A stretch of 64,000 nucleotides of DNA, taken from contig NZ_VCDI01000002.1 in NCBI RefSeq assembly GCF_005844085.1, positions 792,277-856,276 on the forward strand, in the 5' to 3' direction. Each line of letters opens with the position of its first letter. The stretch's first letter is position 1. The stretch comes from Lichenicoccus roseus (lineage in GTDB: Bacteria > Pseudomonadota > Alphaproteobacteria > Acetobacterales > Acetobacteraceae). The notes beneath the pieces were generated by a model, which worked only from the letters and a program-made list of their open reading frames with translations, was not told the DNA's origin and searched no databases. Shown piece after piece: positions 50,020 through 58,929 of this stretch. The position numbers and the translations under genes were made by a program.

Positions 50020-50796
50020 TCAGGCGCTCAGCAGCAGATCCTCGGTGGCTTCCACCGGGTGGCCGAGATACGCCTCGAGGACCTCGATCGGCGCACCGTC
50101 CATCCTGACGGTGCCCTGCTCGAGCCACAACACCCGGTTGCACCAGGAGGCGATGACCTCCGGATTATGCGTCGACAGCACCAGGATCTCGGCCTTTCGT
50201 ACCAGGGCTTCGAGACGTTGCCGTGCCTTTGCCATGAAGCCGCTGTCGCCGGCCAGGAACCACTCATCCATCAGCAGGACCTGCGGGTCGATGGCGGTGG
50301 CAAGCGCGAAGCCGAGGCGCACCAGCATGCCGGAGCTGTAGGTGCGGACCGGCATGTCCAGGAAGCCTCCGAGTTCGGCGAAGGCCTGCACGTCATCCTC
50401 CAGCAGCGCGATGGCGGCACGCTCCAGGCCGGCATAGAGGCCGCGCAGGCCGATATTCTCTCGCCCGGTCAGGTCCATGTTCATGCCGAGGCCGGTGTCG
50501 AGCAGGGTGTGCAGCGCGCCCCTGATGACGACGTGGCCTGCGATCGGCTCGTAGATGCCGGCCAGCGCCCGCAGCAGCGTAGTCTTGCCGGCACCGTTGC
50601 CGCCGACCAGGCCAAGCCGGTCGCCAGGCTGCAGGGTGAAGCTCACGCCGCGCAGCGCGTTGACCACGACGCGGTGCTGCGCATCCTCGCGCAACCGGTT
50701 CGAGGTGGCGGCGGCGACGGCCCGCTTCAGCGAGCGCGCGGAGGCATGGTAGAGCGGGAATGCGATGTGCAGGTCCTGCACGGTGACGCCGGCCAT
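50020..50796 (-). CDS. Polysaccharide-export type ABC transporter ATPase
   Basis: The 258-residue ATPase has Walker A VGGNGAGKTTLLRALAGIYE, signature YSSGMLVRLGFALAT and Walker B VLLMDEWFLAGD. The N-terminal VVVNALRGVSFTLQPGDRLG and the atypical signature match the KpsT/Wzt/TagH subfamily that exports polysaccharide or teichoic-acid type polymers. It lacks the carbohydrate-binding C-terminal domain of full Wzt. It is 5 bases downstream of its membrane partner. No polymer synthesis cluster is adjacent, apart from one glycosyltransferase about 8 kb away. Confidence 0.88.
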   Translation of the reverse strand: MAGVTVQDLHIAFPLYHASARSLKRAVAAATSNRLREDAQHRVVVNALRGVSFTLQPGDRLGLVGGNGAGKTTLLRALAGIYEPIAGHVVIRGALHTLLDTGLGMNMDLTGRENIGLRGLYAGLERAAIALLEDDVQAFAELGGFLDMPVRTYSSGMLVRLGFALATAIDPQVLLMDEWFLAGDSGFMAKARQRLEALVRKAEILVLSTHNPEVIASWCNRVLWLEQGTVRMDGAPIEVLEAYLGHPVEATEDLLLSA

Positions 50797-50801
50797 GATG
50801 C

Positions 50802-51671
50802 TCAGACCCAGTAGGCGAGGCGGGCTCGCACGCGCATGAACAGCAGCGATGCCGCGGTGCAGAACAGCAGGCTGAACCCGAGGGCGGCGCTCCAGAGCAT
50901 CACCGTCGGCGTGCCCCCGAGCAACGGACGGCGCACGATCTCGATCAGGTCGTAGAACGGGTTGAACATCAGGTATTGCCGCCCGTGCGTGATCAGGTCG
51001 GGCTTCCAGATGATCGGCGTGATGAAGAAGATGATCTGCATGACGCTGGCGACCACCGGCCCGATATCGCGGTAGCGCGCGCCCAGCGCGCCGAGCAGCA
51101 GGCAGGCGGCGATGCCGTCGACCAGCCAGAGCAGCAGGGCGGGAAGGCTTTCCACCGCGTTGATGCCGGGCCAGACCCGGAAGAAGGCGAACACTGCCAG
51201 GATCACCACCACGTTATGCGCCAGCACCAGCAGGTTGCGCAGCACCACGCGGATGGCGTGCACGATGAACGGCATGCGCATGGAGCGGATCATGCCGGCT
51301 GCCTGTGTGAAGCAGGTGGTGGCGTCGCCGACGAGCCCGCCGATGAAGCCCCAGATCACCAGGGACAGCGTCAGGAAGGGCAGGTAGTCGCGCACGTTCA
51401 TCTTGAACAGGGTGGCGTAGATCACCCCCATCGACCCCACCATCACGCCGGTGGAGGCGGTCAGCCAGAATGGGCCGAGGATGGAGCCGCGATAGCGCAG
51501 CTTGAGGTCGAGCCAGCCGAGCTTCCAGCACAGGCGCCAGAGATGCAGGCTGGCGTTCAGGTCATTCAGCGCCTGGCCGGCGCGCCGGGCCGGCGCATCG
51601 GGCAGCAGGTCGAGGATCGGCTCGGCCGCGCCTAGGGTCGGGGAGGCCGTCAAAGGCGTGCCTGTCATCAT
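50802..51671 (-). CDS. Polysaccharide-export type ABC transporter permease (ABC-2)
   Basis: This 289-residue membrane protein has six hydrophobic segments and the ABC-2 features WRLCWKLGWLDLKLRYRGSI, LGPFWLTASTGVMVGSMGVI and FFITPIIWKPD, as in Wzm/KpsM/RfbA-type permeases. It pairs with the downstream ATPase. The start is uncertain: ATG at 51671 or 51668 is chosen because upstream sequence runs toward the tRNA-Phe gene. No good ribosome site is visible at either codon. Confidence 0.87.
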   Translation of the reverse strand: MMTGTPLTASPTLGAAEPILDLLPDAPARRAGQALNDLNASLHLWRLCWKLGWLDLKLRYRGSILGPFWLTASTGVMVGSMGVIYATLFKMNVRDYLPFLTLSLVIWGFIGGLVGDATTCFTQAAGMIRSMRMPFIVHAIRVVLRNLLVLAHNVVVILAVFAFFRVWPGINAVESLPALLLWLVDGIAACLLLGALGARYRDIGPVVASVMQIIFFITPIIWKPDLITHGRQYLMFNPFYDLIEIVRRPLLGGTPTVMLWSAALGFSLLFCTAASLLFMRVRARLAYWV

Positions 51672-51760
51672 GGTGAGGATGGCGATAGAGCAGCCTGCCC
51701 CGGCATACAACCTTGGCGGAGGCAGAGTGGGGACGTCTGGTCGGCCAGGATCGATGGGGA

Positions 51761-51836
51761 TGGTGCCCAGGGGCGGATTCGAACCACCGACACTGCGATT
51801 TTCAGTCGCATGCTCTACCAACTGAGCTACCTGGGC
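51761..51836 (-). tRNA. tRNA-Phe (anticodon GAA)
   Basis: On the minus strand the acceptor GCCCAGG pairs with CCTGGGC before A and an encoded CCA. The D arm is GCTCAGTTGGTAGAGC, the anticodon loop CTGAAAA has GAA (51801-51803), and the T loop is GTTCGAATC. Confidence 0.96.
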
Positions 51837-51884
51837 AGACCCGACGGACGGGTGGGGCGAGGGGCTCGCCGCTTGGTGGCGGAG

Positions 51885-51913
51885 GCTTTAACCCAGCCGC
51901 GGCGCTTGATCAA
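51885..51913 (-). promoter_or_regulatory. Likely promoter of tRNA-Phe
   Basis: On the minus strand TTGATC (51908-51913) and TAAAGC (51885-51890) are 17 bases apart, about 50 bases before the tRNA 5' end. The -35 overlaps the last codons of yacG. Confidence 0.4.
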
Positions 51914-52122
51914 GCCGGGTCGCGGTCTTCCGCCGGCAGCCGGTCCTCGTCTTCATCCTCCGGCTCGAGCCGGGTCGACGGCACGCGATAGGTGCCGGAA
52001 AACCAGCGGCCGAGATCCACCTCGGCGCAGCGCCGGGAGCAGAACGGGCGCGTCGAGGCGGACGTTGGGCGCCCGCAGATGGGACATGCGGCGTCGCCAG
52101 CCGGGGGCAGCGGGTCAGCCAT
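51910..52122 (-). CDS. yacG: DNA gyrase inhibitor YacG (zinc-binding, DUF329)
   Basis: The 70-residue protein has a zinc site of four cysteines, CPICGRP and FCSRRC, followed by the family motif AEVDLGRWFSGTYRVP and an acidic tail. YacG binds GyrB and inhibits gyrase in E. coli. The ATG at 52120-52122 overlaps the end of the RNase E/G gene by 8 bases. Confidence 0.88.
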   Translation of the reverse strand: MADPLPPAGDAACPICGRPTSASTRPFCSRRCAEVDLGRWFSGTYRVPSTRLEPEDEDEDRLPAEDRDPA

Positions 52123-53254
52123 CGGCAAGCATCCAGGCAGTGGCGGGGAGGGCGGGATCCATCTGCAGCGAGATGGTAACGGCGGTTGCCTGTTCAAATG
52201 CCGGCAGCGCGACCGGATCGGCATGCAGGGCCTCGATGAGGGGAATGCCGCCGCGCAGGTTTATGGCGCGTCCCGGCCGGTGATGCACCTGGCCCGCCAC
52301 GCGGCGCAATGCCGCGAGGCCGGCGCCATGCGGGCTTTGCAGCAATTCGTGCAGCGGCGGGTGCACGCGCGGTCGCAGGAGCTCCGCGAAGCCCAGGGCC
52401 GTGAAGCCGAGCAGGCGGGGCTGCAGCGGATCGCGCTGCAGCGCCGCGGTGATCTCCGGCGCCAGGGCGGACCGCTTGCGCGCGGCAAGGCCGGCCAGGT
52501 CGATCAGGATGGCGCCGGACAGGTTGCGCAGCCTGAGCTGATGCAGCAGCGGGGCGATCGCCGCGCGGTTGGCGGCAAATTGCACGGTCTGCTTCGGGCG
52601 TCGCTCGGCGGTGCCGGCGGCCAGATCCATGTCGATCGCCACCAGCGCCGCGGTGGGCTGGATGCTGGCGCGCATGCCGCCGGGCAGATCGACCTCCGGC
52701 CGGGCAAGCTGCTCGGCGCGATCCTCGACGTCATCATCGAAGGCGCGCGGCACGAGGCGTACCCGCTCGCGCAACGCGGCCGGCAGGGCGGCCGCCATGC
52801 CGGCCGCGTCGGCCAGAATCGGCGCTTCCGGATAGCGCATTGCCAGGCGCTGCAGGGCGCCAGGGCCACGCGCGACGAGGCCGGGGGCGTCGCCATGCCG
52901 GGCGACCAGGGCCCGCTCCGGTGGCTCGAGCCGGCCAGACAGCCGCGGACCCTTGCCGCCTTGCGCGGCACGGGTGATGCGCACGGCGATGCGCGCGCCT
53001 TCGCCATCACCCGGACCGTTCGCGCCGTCCCGATCCGGGAGGAAGCCCGACAGGTCACCGATCCGGACGAACGCACCGGCGAGCGCCGGCACCACCGCCT
53101 CGATGTGGCCCTGGTACAGGTCGCCGACACCGTCCGGGGCGCCCGGCCGGTGCAGGTCGTAGTCGAGCAGCCCGGCGTGGCCGGCGCCGGTTTCCTCGAC
53201 CACCGCGATACGCACCTCTCCCGGGCTGCAGGATGCCAGGATGCGCGCCTTCAA
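52115..53254 (-). CDS. Compact RNase E/G family protein
   Basis: The 379-residue protein has an S1-like region (GDLYQGHIEAVVPALAGAFV) and the family core with TAALVAIDMDLAAG and GAILIDLAGLAARK, which keep the two metal-binding aspartates of RNase E/G, then GLAALRRVAGQVHHRPG. It is shorter than E. coli RNase G (489) and lacks a CxxC Zn-link, so it is a reduced paralogue of the kind found between maf and yacG in alphaproteobacteria. The start is probably TTG at 53252-53254, since no ATG lies near; it begins 25 bases after the maf stop. Confidence 0.82.
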   Translation of the reverse strand: MKARILASCSPGEVRIAVVEETGAGHAGLLDYDLHRPGAPDGVGDLYQGHIEAVVPALAGAFVRIGDLSGFLPDRDGANGPGDGEGARIAVRITRAAQGGKGPRLSGRLEPPERALVARHGDAPGLVARGPGALQRLAMRYPEAPILADAAGMAAALPAALRERVRLVPRAFDDDVEDRAEQLARPEVDLPGGMRASIQPTAALVAIDMDLAAGTAERRPKQTVQFAANRAAIAPLLHQLRLRNLSGAILIDLAGLAARKRSALAPEITAALQRDPLQPRLLGFTALGFAELLRPRVHPPLHELLQSPHGAGLAALRRVAGQVHHRPGRAINLRGGIPLIEALHADPVALPAFEQATAVTISLQMDPALPATAWMLADG

Positions 53255-53279
53255 CGCGCCGCGTCCGGCGGGCAGGGCT

Positions 53280-53852
53280 TCAGGGCAGCACCCGGTGGGC
53301 GCGCAGCAACTGCGCGGTCTCGAACAGCGGCAGGCCGACGACGTTGGAGTAGCTGCCCGAGAGGTAGCGGATACTGGCGGCGGCGTGACCCTGCACGGCA
53401 TAGCCGCCCGCCTTGCCGTGCCAGTCGCCGGCCTCGATCAGATGGTCGATCTGCTGGCTGGTCAGACGGGAGAAGGCGACGACGCTTTCCACCACGCGCT
53501 CGGACGTGCCGGCGGCATGGCGCAGCATCACCGCGGTGATGACGCGGTGGCGGCGGCCCGACAGCAGCGCCAGGCAGGACCGGGCCTCGGCCTCGGTCGC
53601 CGCCTTCGGCAGGACGCGCCGCCCGGCCGCCACCACGGTATCGGCGGTCAGGACCAGCGTTAGGGGATCGATGTCGTGTGCGGACGGCCAGGCCGCCGCC
53701 GCCTTGGCGGCGGCGATGCGCTCGGCATACTGGCGCGGCAGTTCGTCGCGGTGCGGTGTCTCGTCCACCTCGGGTGCCACGACGCGGGCCGGCACGATGC
53801 CGATCTGTGCCAGCAGGGCGAGTCGGCGCGGCGACGAGGAGGCCAGGGTCAG
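53280..53852 (-). CDS. maf: Maf-like nucleoside triphosphate pyrophosphatase
   Basis: Maf/YhdE-type enzymes hydrolyse non-canonical or excess nucleotides. Conserved blocks are LTLASSSPRRLALLAQIGI at the N terminus, RQYAERIAAAKAAAA, LVLTADTVVAAGRRVLPK and the C-terminal SGSYSNVVGLPLFETAQLL. No ATG, GTG or TTG lies in frame upstream of the essential SSSPRR motif before a TAG at about 53922; the first such codon (GTG at 53795) lies after it. I place the start at CTG (53850-53852), giving 190 residues. A non-standard start, or a base error, must be involved. Confidence 0.8.
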   Translation of the reverse strand: MTLASSSPRRLALLAQIGIVPARVVAPEVDETPHRDELPRQYAERIAAAKAAAAWPSAHDIDPLTLVLTADTVVAAGRRVLPKAATEAEARSCLALLSGRRHRVITAVMLRHAAGTSERVVESVVAFSRLTSQQIDHLIEAGDWHGKAGGYAVQGHAAASIRYLSGSYSNVVGLPLFETAQLLRAHRVLP

Positions 53853-53921
53853 CGTCCGGCCTAAATGGCCAACCGCCTCTGTCGGCTCCCCGCGTACGGG
53901 TCCGGGCTGGATCGGACGATC

Positions 53922-54140
53922 CTACTTGAAGCGGAAGGTGATGCGACCCTTCGAGAGGTCGTAGGGGGTCATCTCGACGTTGACGCGGTCGCCGGCCAGA
54001 ACCCGGATGCGGTTCTTGCGCATCTTGCCGCTGGTATGCGCCAGGATCTGATGCTCGTTGTCGAGCTTGACCTTGAACATCGCGTTCGGCAGCAGCTCCA
54101 GGACGGTGCCGCTGAATTCGATCATGTCTTCTTTAGACAT
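53922..54140 (-). CDS. infA: Translation initiation factor IF-1
   Basis: This 72-residue S1/OB-fold protein begins [20 protein letters not shown] and contains [19 protein letters not shown] and [15 protein letters not shown], which is IF-1 throughout. It is 69 bases upstream of maf and 219 bases downstream of hisD; that gap probably carries its promoter. Confidence 0.97.
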   Translation of the reverse strand: MSKEDMIEFSGTVLELLPNAMFKVKLDNEHQILAHTSGKMRKNRIRVLAGDRVNVEMTPYDLSKGRITFRFK

Positions 54141-54359
54141 CGCGTCCTTCTATCGGTCCATCGATCAATACGACCTCCTGTCCGGGCAGGCCGGGCTTGT
54201 TCCGGACTGGAACATGCAGACGGCTTGCCATGGGTTCGCGCCCGGTCAGCCCGGCGCTCGTGTGGGGCGGGAACATGATGATTGCAGCACGTTCGGTCAA
54301 GCCGCAGCCGCCCCCGGGTATCAAGTCGGCTGCTTCCCGCAAGCTTCCTGGGCTGCCGC

Positions 54360-55658
54360 TCACGCCTCCGGGGGCGGCAGCCGCACGCTCACGCTGCGCG
54401 CATGAGCGTGCAGGCCCTCGGCGGTGGCCAGCGTTACCGCCGCCGGACCGACGACCCTCAACGCTGCGGCGCCGGCCTTGATCCAGGTGGTGCGCTTGAG
54501 GAAGTCGTGCACCGACAGGCCCGAGGCGTAGCGGGCGGCGCCACTGGTCGGCAGCACATGGTTCGGACCGCCGACATAGTCGCCGATCGCCTCCGGACAG
54601 TCGCGACCGACGAAGATCGCTCCGGCATGGCGGATCGACCGGAACAGCGGCGCAGGATCGTCCACCATGAGCTGCAGATGCTCGGGCGCCAAGCGGTTGA
54701 CCAACCCGGCCGCCTCGGGGAGAGCGCCGACCAGGATGATGGCGCCGAAGTCGCGCCAGCTCGCCCCGGCAATGGCGGCGCGCGGCAGGCTCGGCAGCAG
54801 GCGCTGCACGGCGGCGGCCACCGCATCGGCGAAGGCGGTGCTGTCGGTGATCAGGATCGACTGCGCCATCTCGTCATGCTCGGCCTGGGCCAGCAGATCG
54901 AGCGCCACGTGGTCCGGAGTGTTCGCGCCGTCGGCGACGATGACCACCTCGGACGGGCCGGCGACGCTGTCGATGCCGACATGGCCGAACACCTGGCGCT
55001 TGGCCTCGGCGACATAGGCGTTGCCCGGGCCGACGATGCGGTCGACCGGGGCGATCGTGGCAGTGCCGTAGGCGAGGGCGGCGATCGCCTGTGCGCCGCC
55101 GACCCGGTAGATCTCGGACACCCCGGCGCGACGGGCGGCGGCCAGCACCAGCGGGTTTAGGATGCCGTCCGGGGTCGGCACGCACATGGCGATGCCGGTG
55201 ACCCCGGCCACCCGGGCCGGGATCGCGTTCATCAGCACCGATGAGGGGTAGGCCGCCTTGCCGCCCGGGACGTAGATCCCGACCCGGTCGAGCGGCGTCC
55301 AGCGCAGGCCGAGCGTGAGGCCCGCCGCGTCCTGGTGGCGCAGATCGCTCGGGAGCTGAAGCCGGTGGAAGGCCTCTATCCGGGTCGCCGCCAGGTCGAG
55401 CGCCGCGAGCAGGGCTGGCTCGACGCTGCCGCAGGCCTGCGCGATCTCCGCCTCGGTGACGCGCAGCCGGTCCGCGTCCAGCGTGAGGCGGTCGAAGCGC
55501 GCGGTGTAGTCGCAGAGGGCGGTGTCGCCCTGGTGGCGCACGGCGTCGATGATGTCGGCGACCTTGGCATCGACCCGCTCGCCGCCGCCATGGCGCGTGG
55601 CGAGCAGGGCCGTGAAGGCGCCCTCGAAATCGGGATCGGCCGCGTCGTAGCGCCTCAT
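54360..55658 (-). CDS. hisD: Histidinol dehydrogenase
   Basis: HisD oxidises L-histidinol to histidine in two NAD+ steps. Motifs are VGIYVPGGKAAYPSSVLMNA, RVGGAQAIAALAYGT, the signature VDRIVGPGNAYVAEAKRQVF with DSVAGPSEVVIVAD, and the zinc/catalytic segment ERLAPEHLQLM-like NRLAPEHLQLM. It has 432 residues. Its ATG at 55656-55658 overlaps the hisG stop by 4 bases. Confidence 0.96.
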   Translation of the reverse strand: MRRYDAADPDFEGAFTALLATRHGGGERVDAKVADIIDAVRHQGDTALCDYTARFDRLTLDADRLRVTEAEIAQACGSVEPALLAALDLAATRIEAFHRLQLPSDLRHQDAAGLTLGLRWTPLDRVGIYVPGGKAAYPSSVLMNAIPARVAGVTGIAMCVPTPDGILNPLVLAAARRAGVSEIYRVGGAQAIAALAYGTATIAPVDRIVGPGNAYVAEAKRQVFGHVGIDSVAGPSEVVIVADGANTPDHVALDLLAQAEHDEMAQSILITDSTAFADAVAAAVQRLLPSLPRAAIAGASWRDFGAIILVGALPEAAGLVNRLAPEHLQLMVDDPAPLFRSIRHAGAIFVGRDCPEAIGDYVGGPNHVLPTSGAARYASGLSVHDFLKRTTWIKAGAAALRVVGPAAVTLATAEGLHAHARSVSVRLPPPEA

Positions 55659-56398
55659 TCGCGGTGCCGGGTGCTCTGGCAACCGGCGACCGCGGCGCGG
55701 AACCGCGCGATCAGGGCGCCGATCGCCTCGGGCTGCGTCTTCAGGGCAGTGCGGTTGACGATCAGCCGGCTGGTGACGTCGGCGATCACCTCGGTCTCGC
55801 GCAGCCCGTTGGCCTTCAGGGTGGAGCCGGTCTGCACCAGGTCGACGATCAGCCTGGAGATGCCGAGGCCGGGGGCCAGCTCCATCGCGCCGTTCAGGTG
55901 CACGATGTCGGCGTGGATGCCGCGCCGGGCGAAGTGCCTGCGGGCGATGTTGGGATACTTGGTTGCGACCCTGACCTGGGACCAGCGCTGCGGATCGTCG
56001 GTGGCCAGCTGCTCGGGCTCGGCGACGCTGACCCGGCAGCCGCCGATGCACAGGTCGAGCGGAGCGTAGATCTCCGAATAGTCGAACTCCATCAGCACGT
56101 CGGCGCCGCAGATCCCGATCTGCGCGGCACCGAACGCGACGAAGGTGGCGACGTCGAACGGACGCACCCGGATCACGTCGAGCTTCGCATCGTCGGTCTC
56201 GAAGCGAAGCCGGCGGCTGTCCTCGTCGAGGCAGTCGGCGGCGGGGACGATGCCGGCGGCGGCCAGCAGGACCGCCGCCTCCTTGAGGATGCGACCCTTC
56301 GGCAGCGCCAGCACCAGCGGCTTGCCCTCGTCGAAGGTGGCGTTCGCCGGGCCTGCGGCGGTCGGCGCCAGGGCAGCGGCGGTGGTAAGGGCTGTCAT
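55655..56398 (-). CDS. hisG: ATP phosphoribosyltransferase, short form
   Basis: HisG condenses ATP and PRPP in the first step of histidine synthesis. It has LVLALPKGRILKEAAVLL, IGICGADVLMEFDYS, YPNIARRHFARRGI and the PRPP loop DLVQTGSTLKANGL. At 247 residues, with no C-terminal regulatory domain, it is the short form, which needs HisZ to function; hisZ is not in the window. It has an N-terminal Ala/Thr/Pro extension of about 20 residues. Confidence 0.95.
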   Translation of the reverse strand: MTALTTAAALAPTAAGPANATFDEGKPLVLALPKGRILKEAAVLLAAAGIVPAADCLDEDSRRLRFETDDAKLDVIRVRPFDVATFVAFGAAQIGICGADVLMEFDYSEIYAPLDLCIGGCRVSVAEPEQLATDDPQRWSQVRVATKYPNIARRHFARRGIHADIVHLNGAMELAPGLGISRLIVDLVQTGSTLKANGLRETEVIADVTSRLIVNRTALKTQPEAIGALIARFRAAVAGCQSTRHRE

Positions 56399-56513
56399 GA
56401 GGGTTCCGGAGCTGCTGCCGGGGCCGGCATGGATGACGCTGCGGCTGCCACTAGCATCGCCGGCCCGGCACCGGAAGGGTGCCCGGCGCAGATCCGGCGT
56501 GCCCGGCGGGTCG

Positions 56514-57776
56514 CTACTCGGCGACGCGCTCGATCAGCGCGCCGCAGCCGCCGAGCTTGCGGTCGACCGCCTCGTAGCCGCGATCCAGATGATAGATGCG
56601 GCTCAGCACGGTCTCCCCCTTCGCCGCCAGCGCAGCCAGGATGAGCGAGAACGAGGCCCGCAGGTCGGTCGCCATCACCGGTGCGCCCGAAAGCGACGGC
56701 ACCCCGCGGATGATCGCCGATGCTCCGTGCACGTTGATGCGCGCGCCCATCCGGTTGAGCTCCGGGACATGCATGAAGCGGTTCTCGAAGATCGTCTCGG
56801 TCACCATCGAGGCGCCCTCGGCGACCGAGAGCAGCGCCATGAACTGCGCCTGCATGTCGGTCGGGAAGCCGGGATAGGGCTCGGTCATGACGTCGACGCC
56901 GCGCAGGCCGCCGCCGCGTCGGATGTGCAGCGCGCCGGCTTCCTGGGTCACCTCGACGCCAGCCTCCTCGAGGACACGCACGACTGCGCCGAGATGCTCG
57001 CTCTGGCCGCCCTGCAGGCGTACGTCGCCGCCGGTGATGCCGACCGCGCAGGCATAGGTGCCGCACTCGATGCGGTCCGGCAGGATCGGGTGGGTCGCGC
57101 CGTGCAGCTGGCGGACGCCGTCGATGGTCAGCCTGTCGGTGCCGGCACCCTCGATCCGCGCGCCCATTGCCACCAGGCAGGCCACCAGGTCGCCGATCTC
57201 CGGCTCGCGGGCGGCGTTGACGATCTCGGTGCGGCCGCTCGCGATGCTGGCCGCCATCAGCAGGTTCTCGGTCGCGCCCACGGAAGCGAACGGCAGCACG
57301 ATGCGGGCGCCGGTGAGGCCGTTCGGGGCGCGGGCGTCGACGTAGCCGGCCTCGAGCCGGATCTCGGCGCCGAGCGCTTCCAGGCCCTTGAGATGCAGGT
57401 CGACAGGACGGGTGCCGATGGCGCAACCGCCGGGCAGCGACACCCGCGCCTCGCCGCAGCGTGCCAGCACCGGGCCGAGCACCAGGATCGAGGCGCGCAT
57501 CTTGGAGACGATCTCGTAGGGCGCCTCGGTCGAGGTGATCTCGCCGCCGATCGAGAGGCTGAAGCTGTCGCCCCCGGCATCGGCGACCGCCAGGCCATGC
57601 TGGCGCAACAGCTCGGCCATGGTGGCGATGTCGGCGATCCGCGGCACGTTGGTGAGCACCAGCCGCTCGCTGGTCAGCAGGCCGGCAGCCATCAGTGGCA
57701 GGGCGGCGTTCTTGGCGCCCCCGATGCGGATCGTGCCATGCAGCGGGCGGCCGCCGCGAATGAGGAAACGGTCCAT
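56514..57776 (-). CDS. murA: UDP-N-acetylglucosamine 1-carboxyvinyltransferase
   Basis: MurA starts peptidoglycan precursor synthesis by adding enolpyruvate to UDP-GlcNAc. It begins [20 protein letters not shown] with [11 protein letters not shown]. The fosfomycin-target Cys is present in [16 protein letters not shown], and [20 protein letters not shown] and [12 protein letters not shown] follow. It has 420 residues. An AGAGAG ribosome site precedes the ATG at 57774-57776. It is 23 bases downstream of dcd. Confidence 0.96.
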   Translation of the reverse strand: MDRFLIRGGRPLHGTIRIGGAKNAALPLMAAGLLTSERLVLTNVPRIADIATMAELLRQHGLAVADAGGDSFSLSIGGEITSTEAPYEIVSKMRASILVLGPVLARCGEARVSLPGGCAIGTRPVDLHLKGLEALGAEIRLEAGYVDARAPNGLTGARIVLPFASVGATENLLMAASIASGRTEIVNAAREPEIGDLVACLVAMGARIEGAGTDRLTIDGVRQLHGATHPILPDRIECGTYACAVGITGGDVRLQGGQSEHLGAVVRVLEEAGVEVTQEAGALHIRRGGGLRGVDVMTEPYPGFPTDMQAQFMALLSVAEGASMVTETIFENRFMHVPELNRMGARINVHGASAIIRGVPSLSGAPVMATDLRASFSLILAALAAKGETVLSRIYHLDRGYEAVDRKLGGCGALIERVAE

Positions 57777-57799
57777 CGGGCTCTCTCTGTAGTCAGGTG

Positions 57800-58354
57800 T
57801 CAGAGTCGGGGAATCGCCACGCCGCGCTGGCGCATGTACTTGCCGTTCCGGTCGGCATAGCTGACCTCGCACGGACCGGCACCCTGCAGGAAGAGAAACT
57901 GGCAGATGCCTTCGCCGGCATAGATGCGCGCCGGCAGCGGGGTGGTGTTGCTGATCTCGATGGTGACCTGGCCCTCCCACTCCGGCTCCAGCGGGGTCAC
58001 GTTGACGATGATGCCGCAGCGCGCATAGGTGGACTTGCCGAGGCAGACCACCAGTACGTCGCGCGGGACCCGGAAATATTCGACCGTGCGGGCGAGGGCA
58101 AAGCTGTTCGGCGGGATGATGCAGACGGGCGTGGTGCGGTCCACGAAGCTTTCCGGCCTGAAGTCCTTCGGGTCGATGATGGCGCTGTCGACGTTGGTGA
58201 AGATCTTGAACTCGTCGGCGACGCGGGCATCGTAGCCGTACGAGGACAGGCCGTAGCTGATGACGCCCTCGCGGCGCTGGGTCTCGACGAACGGCTCGAT
58301 CATCGCGTGCCCGGTAGCCATCTGCCGGATCCAGCTATCGGGCATCACCGGCAT
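57800..58354 (-). CDS. dcd: dCTP deaminase
   Basis: Dcd deaminates dCTP to dUTP on the route to dTMP. The trimeric dUTPase-like fold carries [40 protein letters not shown] and [20 protein letters not shown] with the catalytic Glu, then [13 protein letters not shown]. It has 184 residues; an ATG at codon 4 is an equally good start. Confidence 0.95.
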   Translation of the reverse strand: MPVMPDSWIRQMATGHAMIEPFVETQRREGVISYGLSSYGYDARVADEFKIFTNVDSAIIDPKDFRPESFVDRTTPVCIIPPNSFALARTVEYFRVPRDVLVVCLGKSTYARCGIIVNVTPLEPEWEGQVTIEISNTTPLPARIYAGEGICQFLFLQGAGPCEVSYADRNGKYMRQRGVAIPRL

Positions 58355-58448
58355 CTGCTTGCCTCTCCATCACGGCGAGGCGCATGTGCCGCCCCTGATC
58401 GCGCATGCCTAGACGGGCCGCAGCCGGGCACGCAACCTCCGGCTCCGG

Positions 58449-58649
58449 TCACCCCGCCTCGTCCGCAACAGGCGGAGGCCTCGAAGCCTCGGGATCAGGC
58501 GCCCTGCCGTCGTTCGCGGTCCGGGCGCGGGCCTGCTGCTTGCGGCGCCGCAGATTCTCGCGCAACGCCGCCGCTTCCCGTGCTTCGCGGCGGGCCCGCT
58601 CAACCTGGGCATGGCCGCCCTGGCCAGGCGGCTCGCTGCGTCCGGTCAT
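58449..58649 (-). CDS. Small basic protein upstream of dcd
   Basis: The 66-residue product is strongly charged and helical (ARREAREAAALRENLRRRKQ) with a Pro-rich tail. It resembles the small Arg/Ala-rich proteins commonly found beside dcd or murA in Acetobacteraceae. The frame remains open upstream to 58781, and the ATG at 58647-58649 is the best start. The function is unknown. Ahead of it, 58650-58929 is non-coding, with no clear promoter. Confidence 0.55.
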   Translation of the reverse strand: MTGRSEPPGQGGHAQVERARREAREAAALRENLRRRKQQARARTANDGRAPDPEASRPPPVADEAG

Positions 58650-58929
58650 GCGGCCGGCGCGCGCGCGGCGTGGGTCCCGGCCGGCCGGCCTGGACGGGGC
58701 GCCGGGAGCGGCTGGCCGAACGCGATCCGACTGGTGCTCATGCGCCAGCCATAGGCGACCTCCACGCCCCGGGGCAAGCATACCGCCGGCCCGTTGGTTG
58801 CTGCCCCAGGATTGCCGCGGTCACCACCCTCTTTCGGTTGGCAGGCGGCAATCCTTCTTAGTTCTGGTTGTCGCGGAGAAGTTGAGGCACTCCCTGAACC
58901 CACCAGTGCGGTTCCGGCAATTCACGTCG

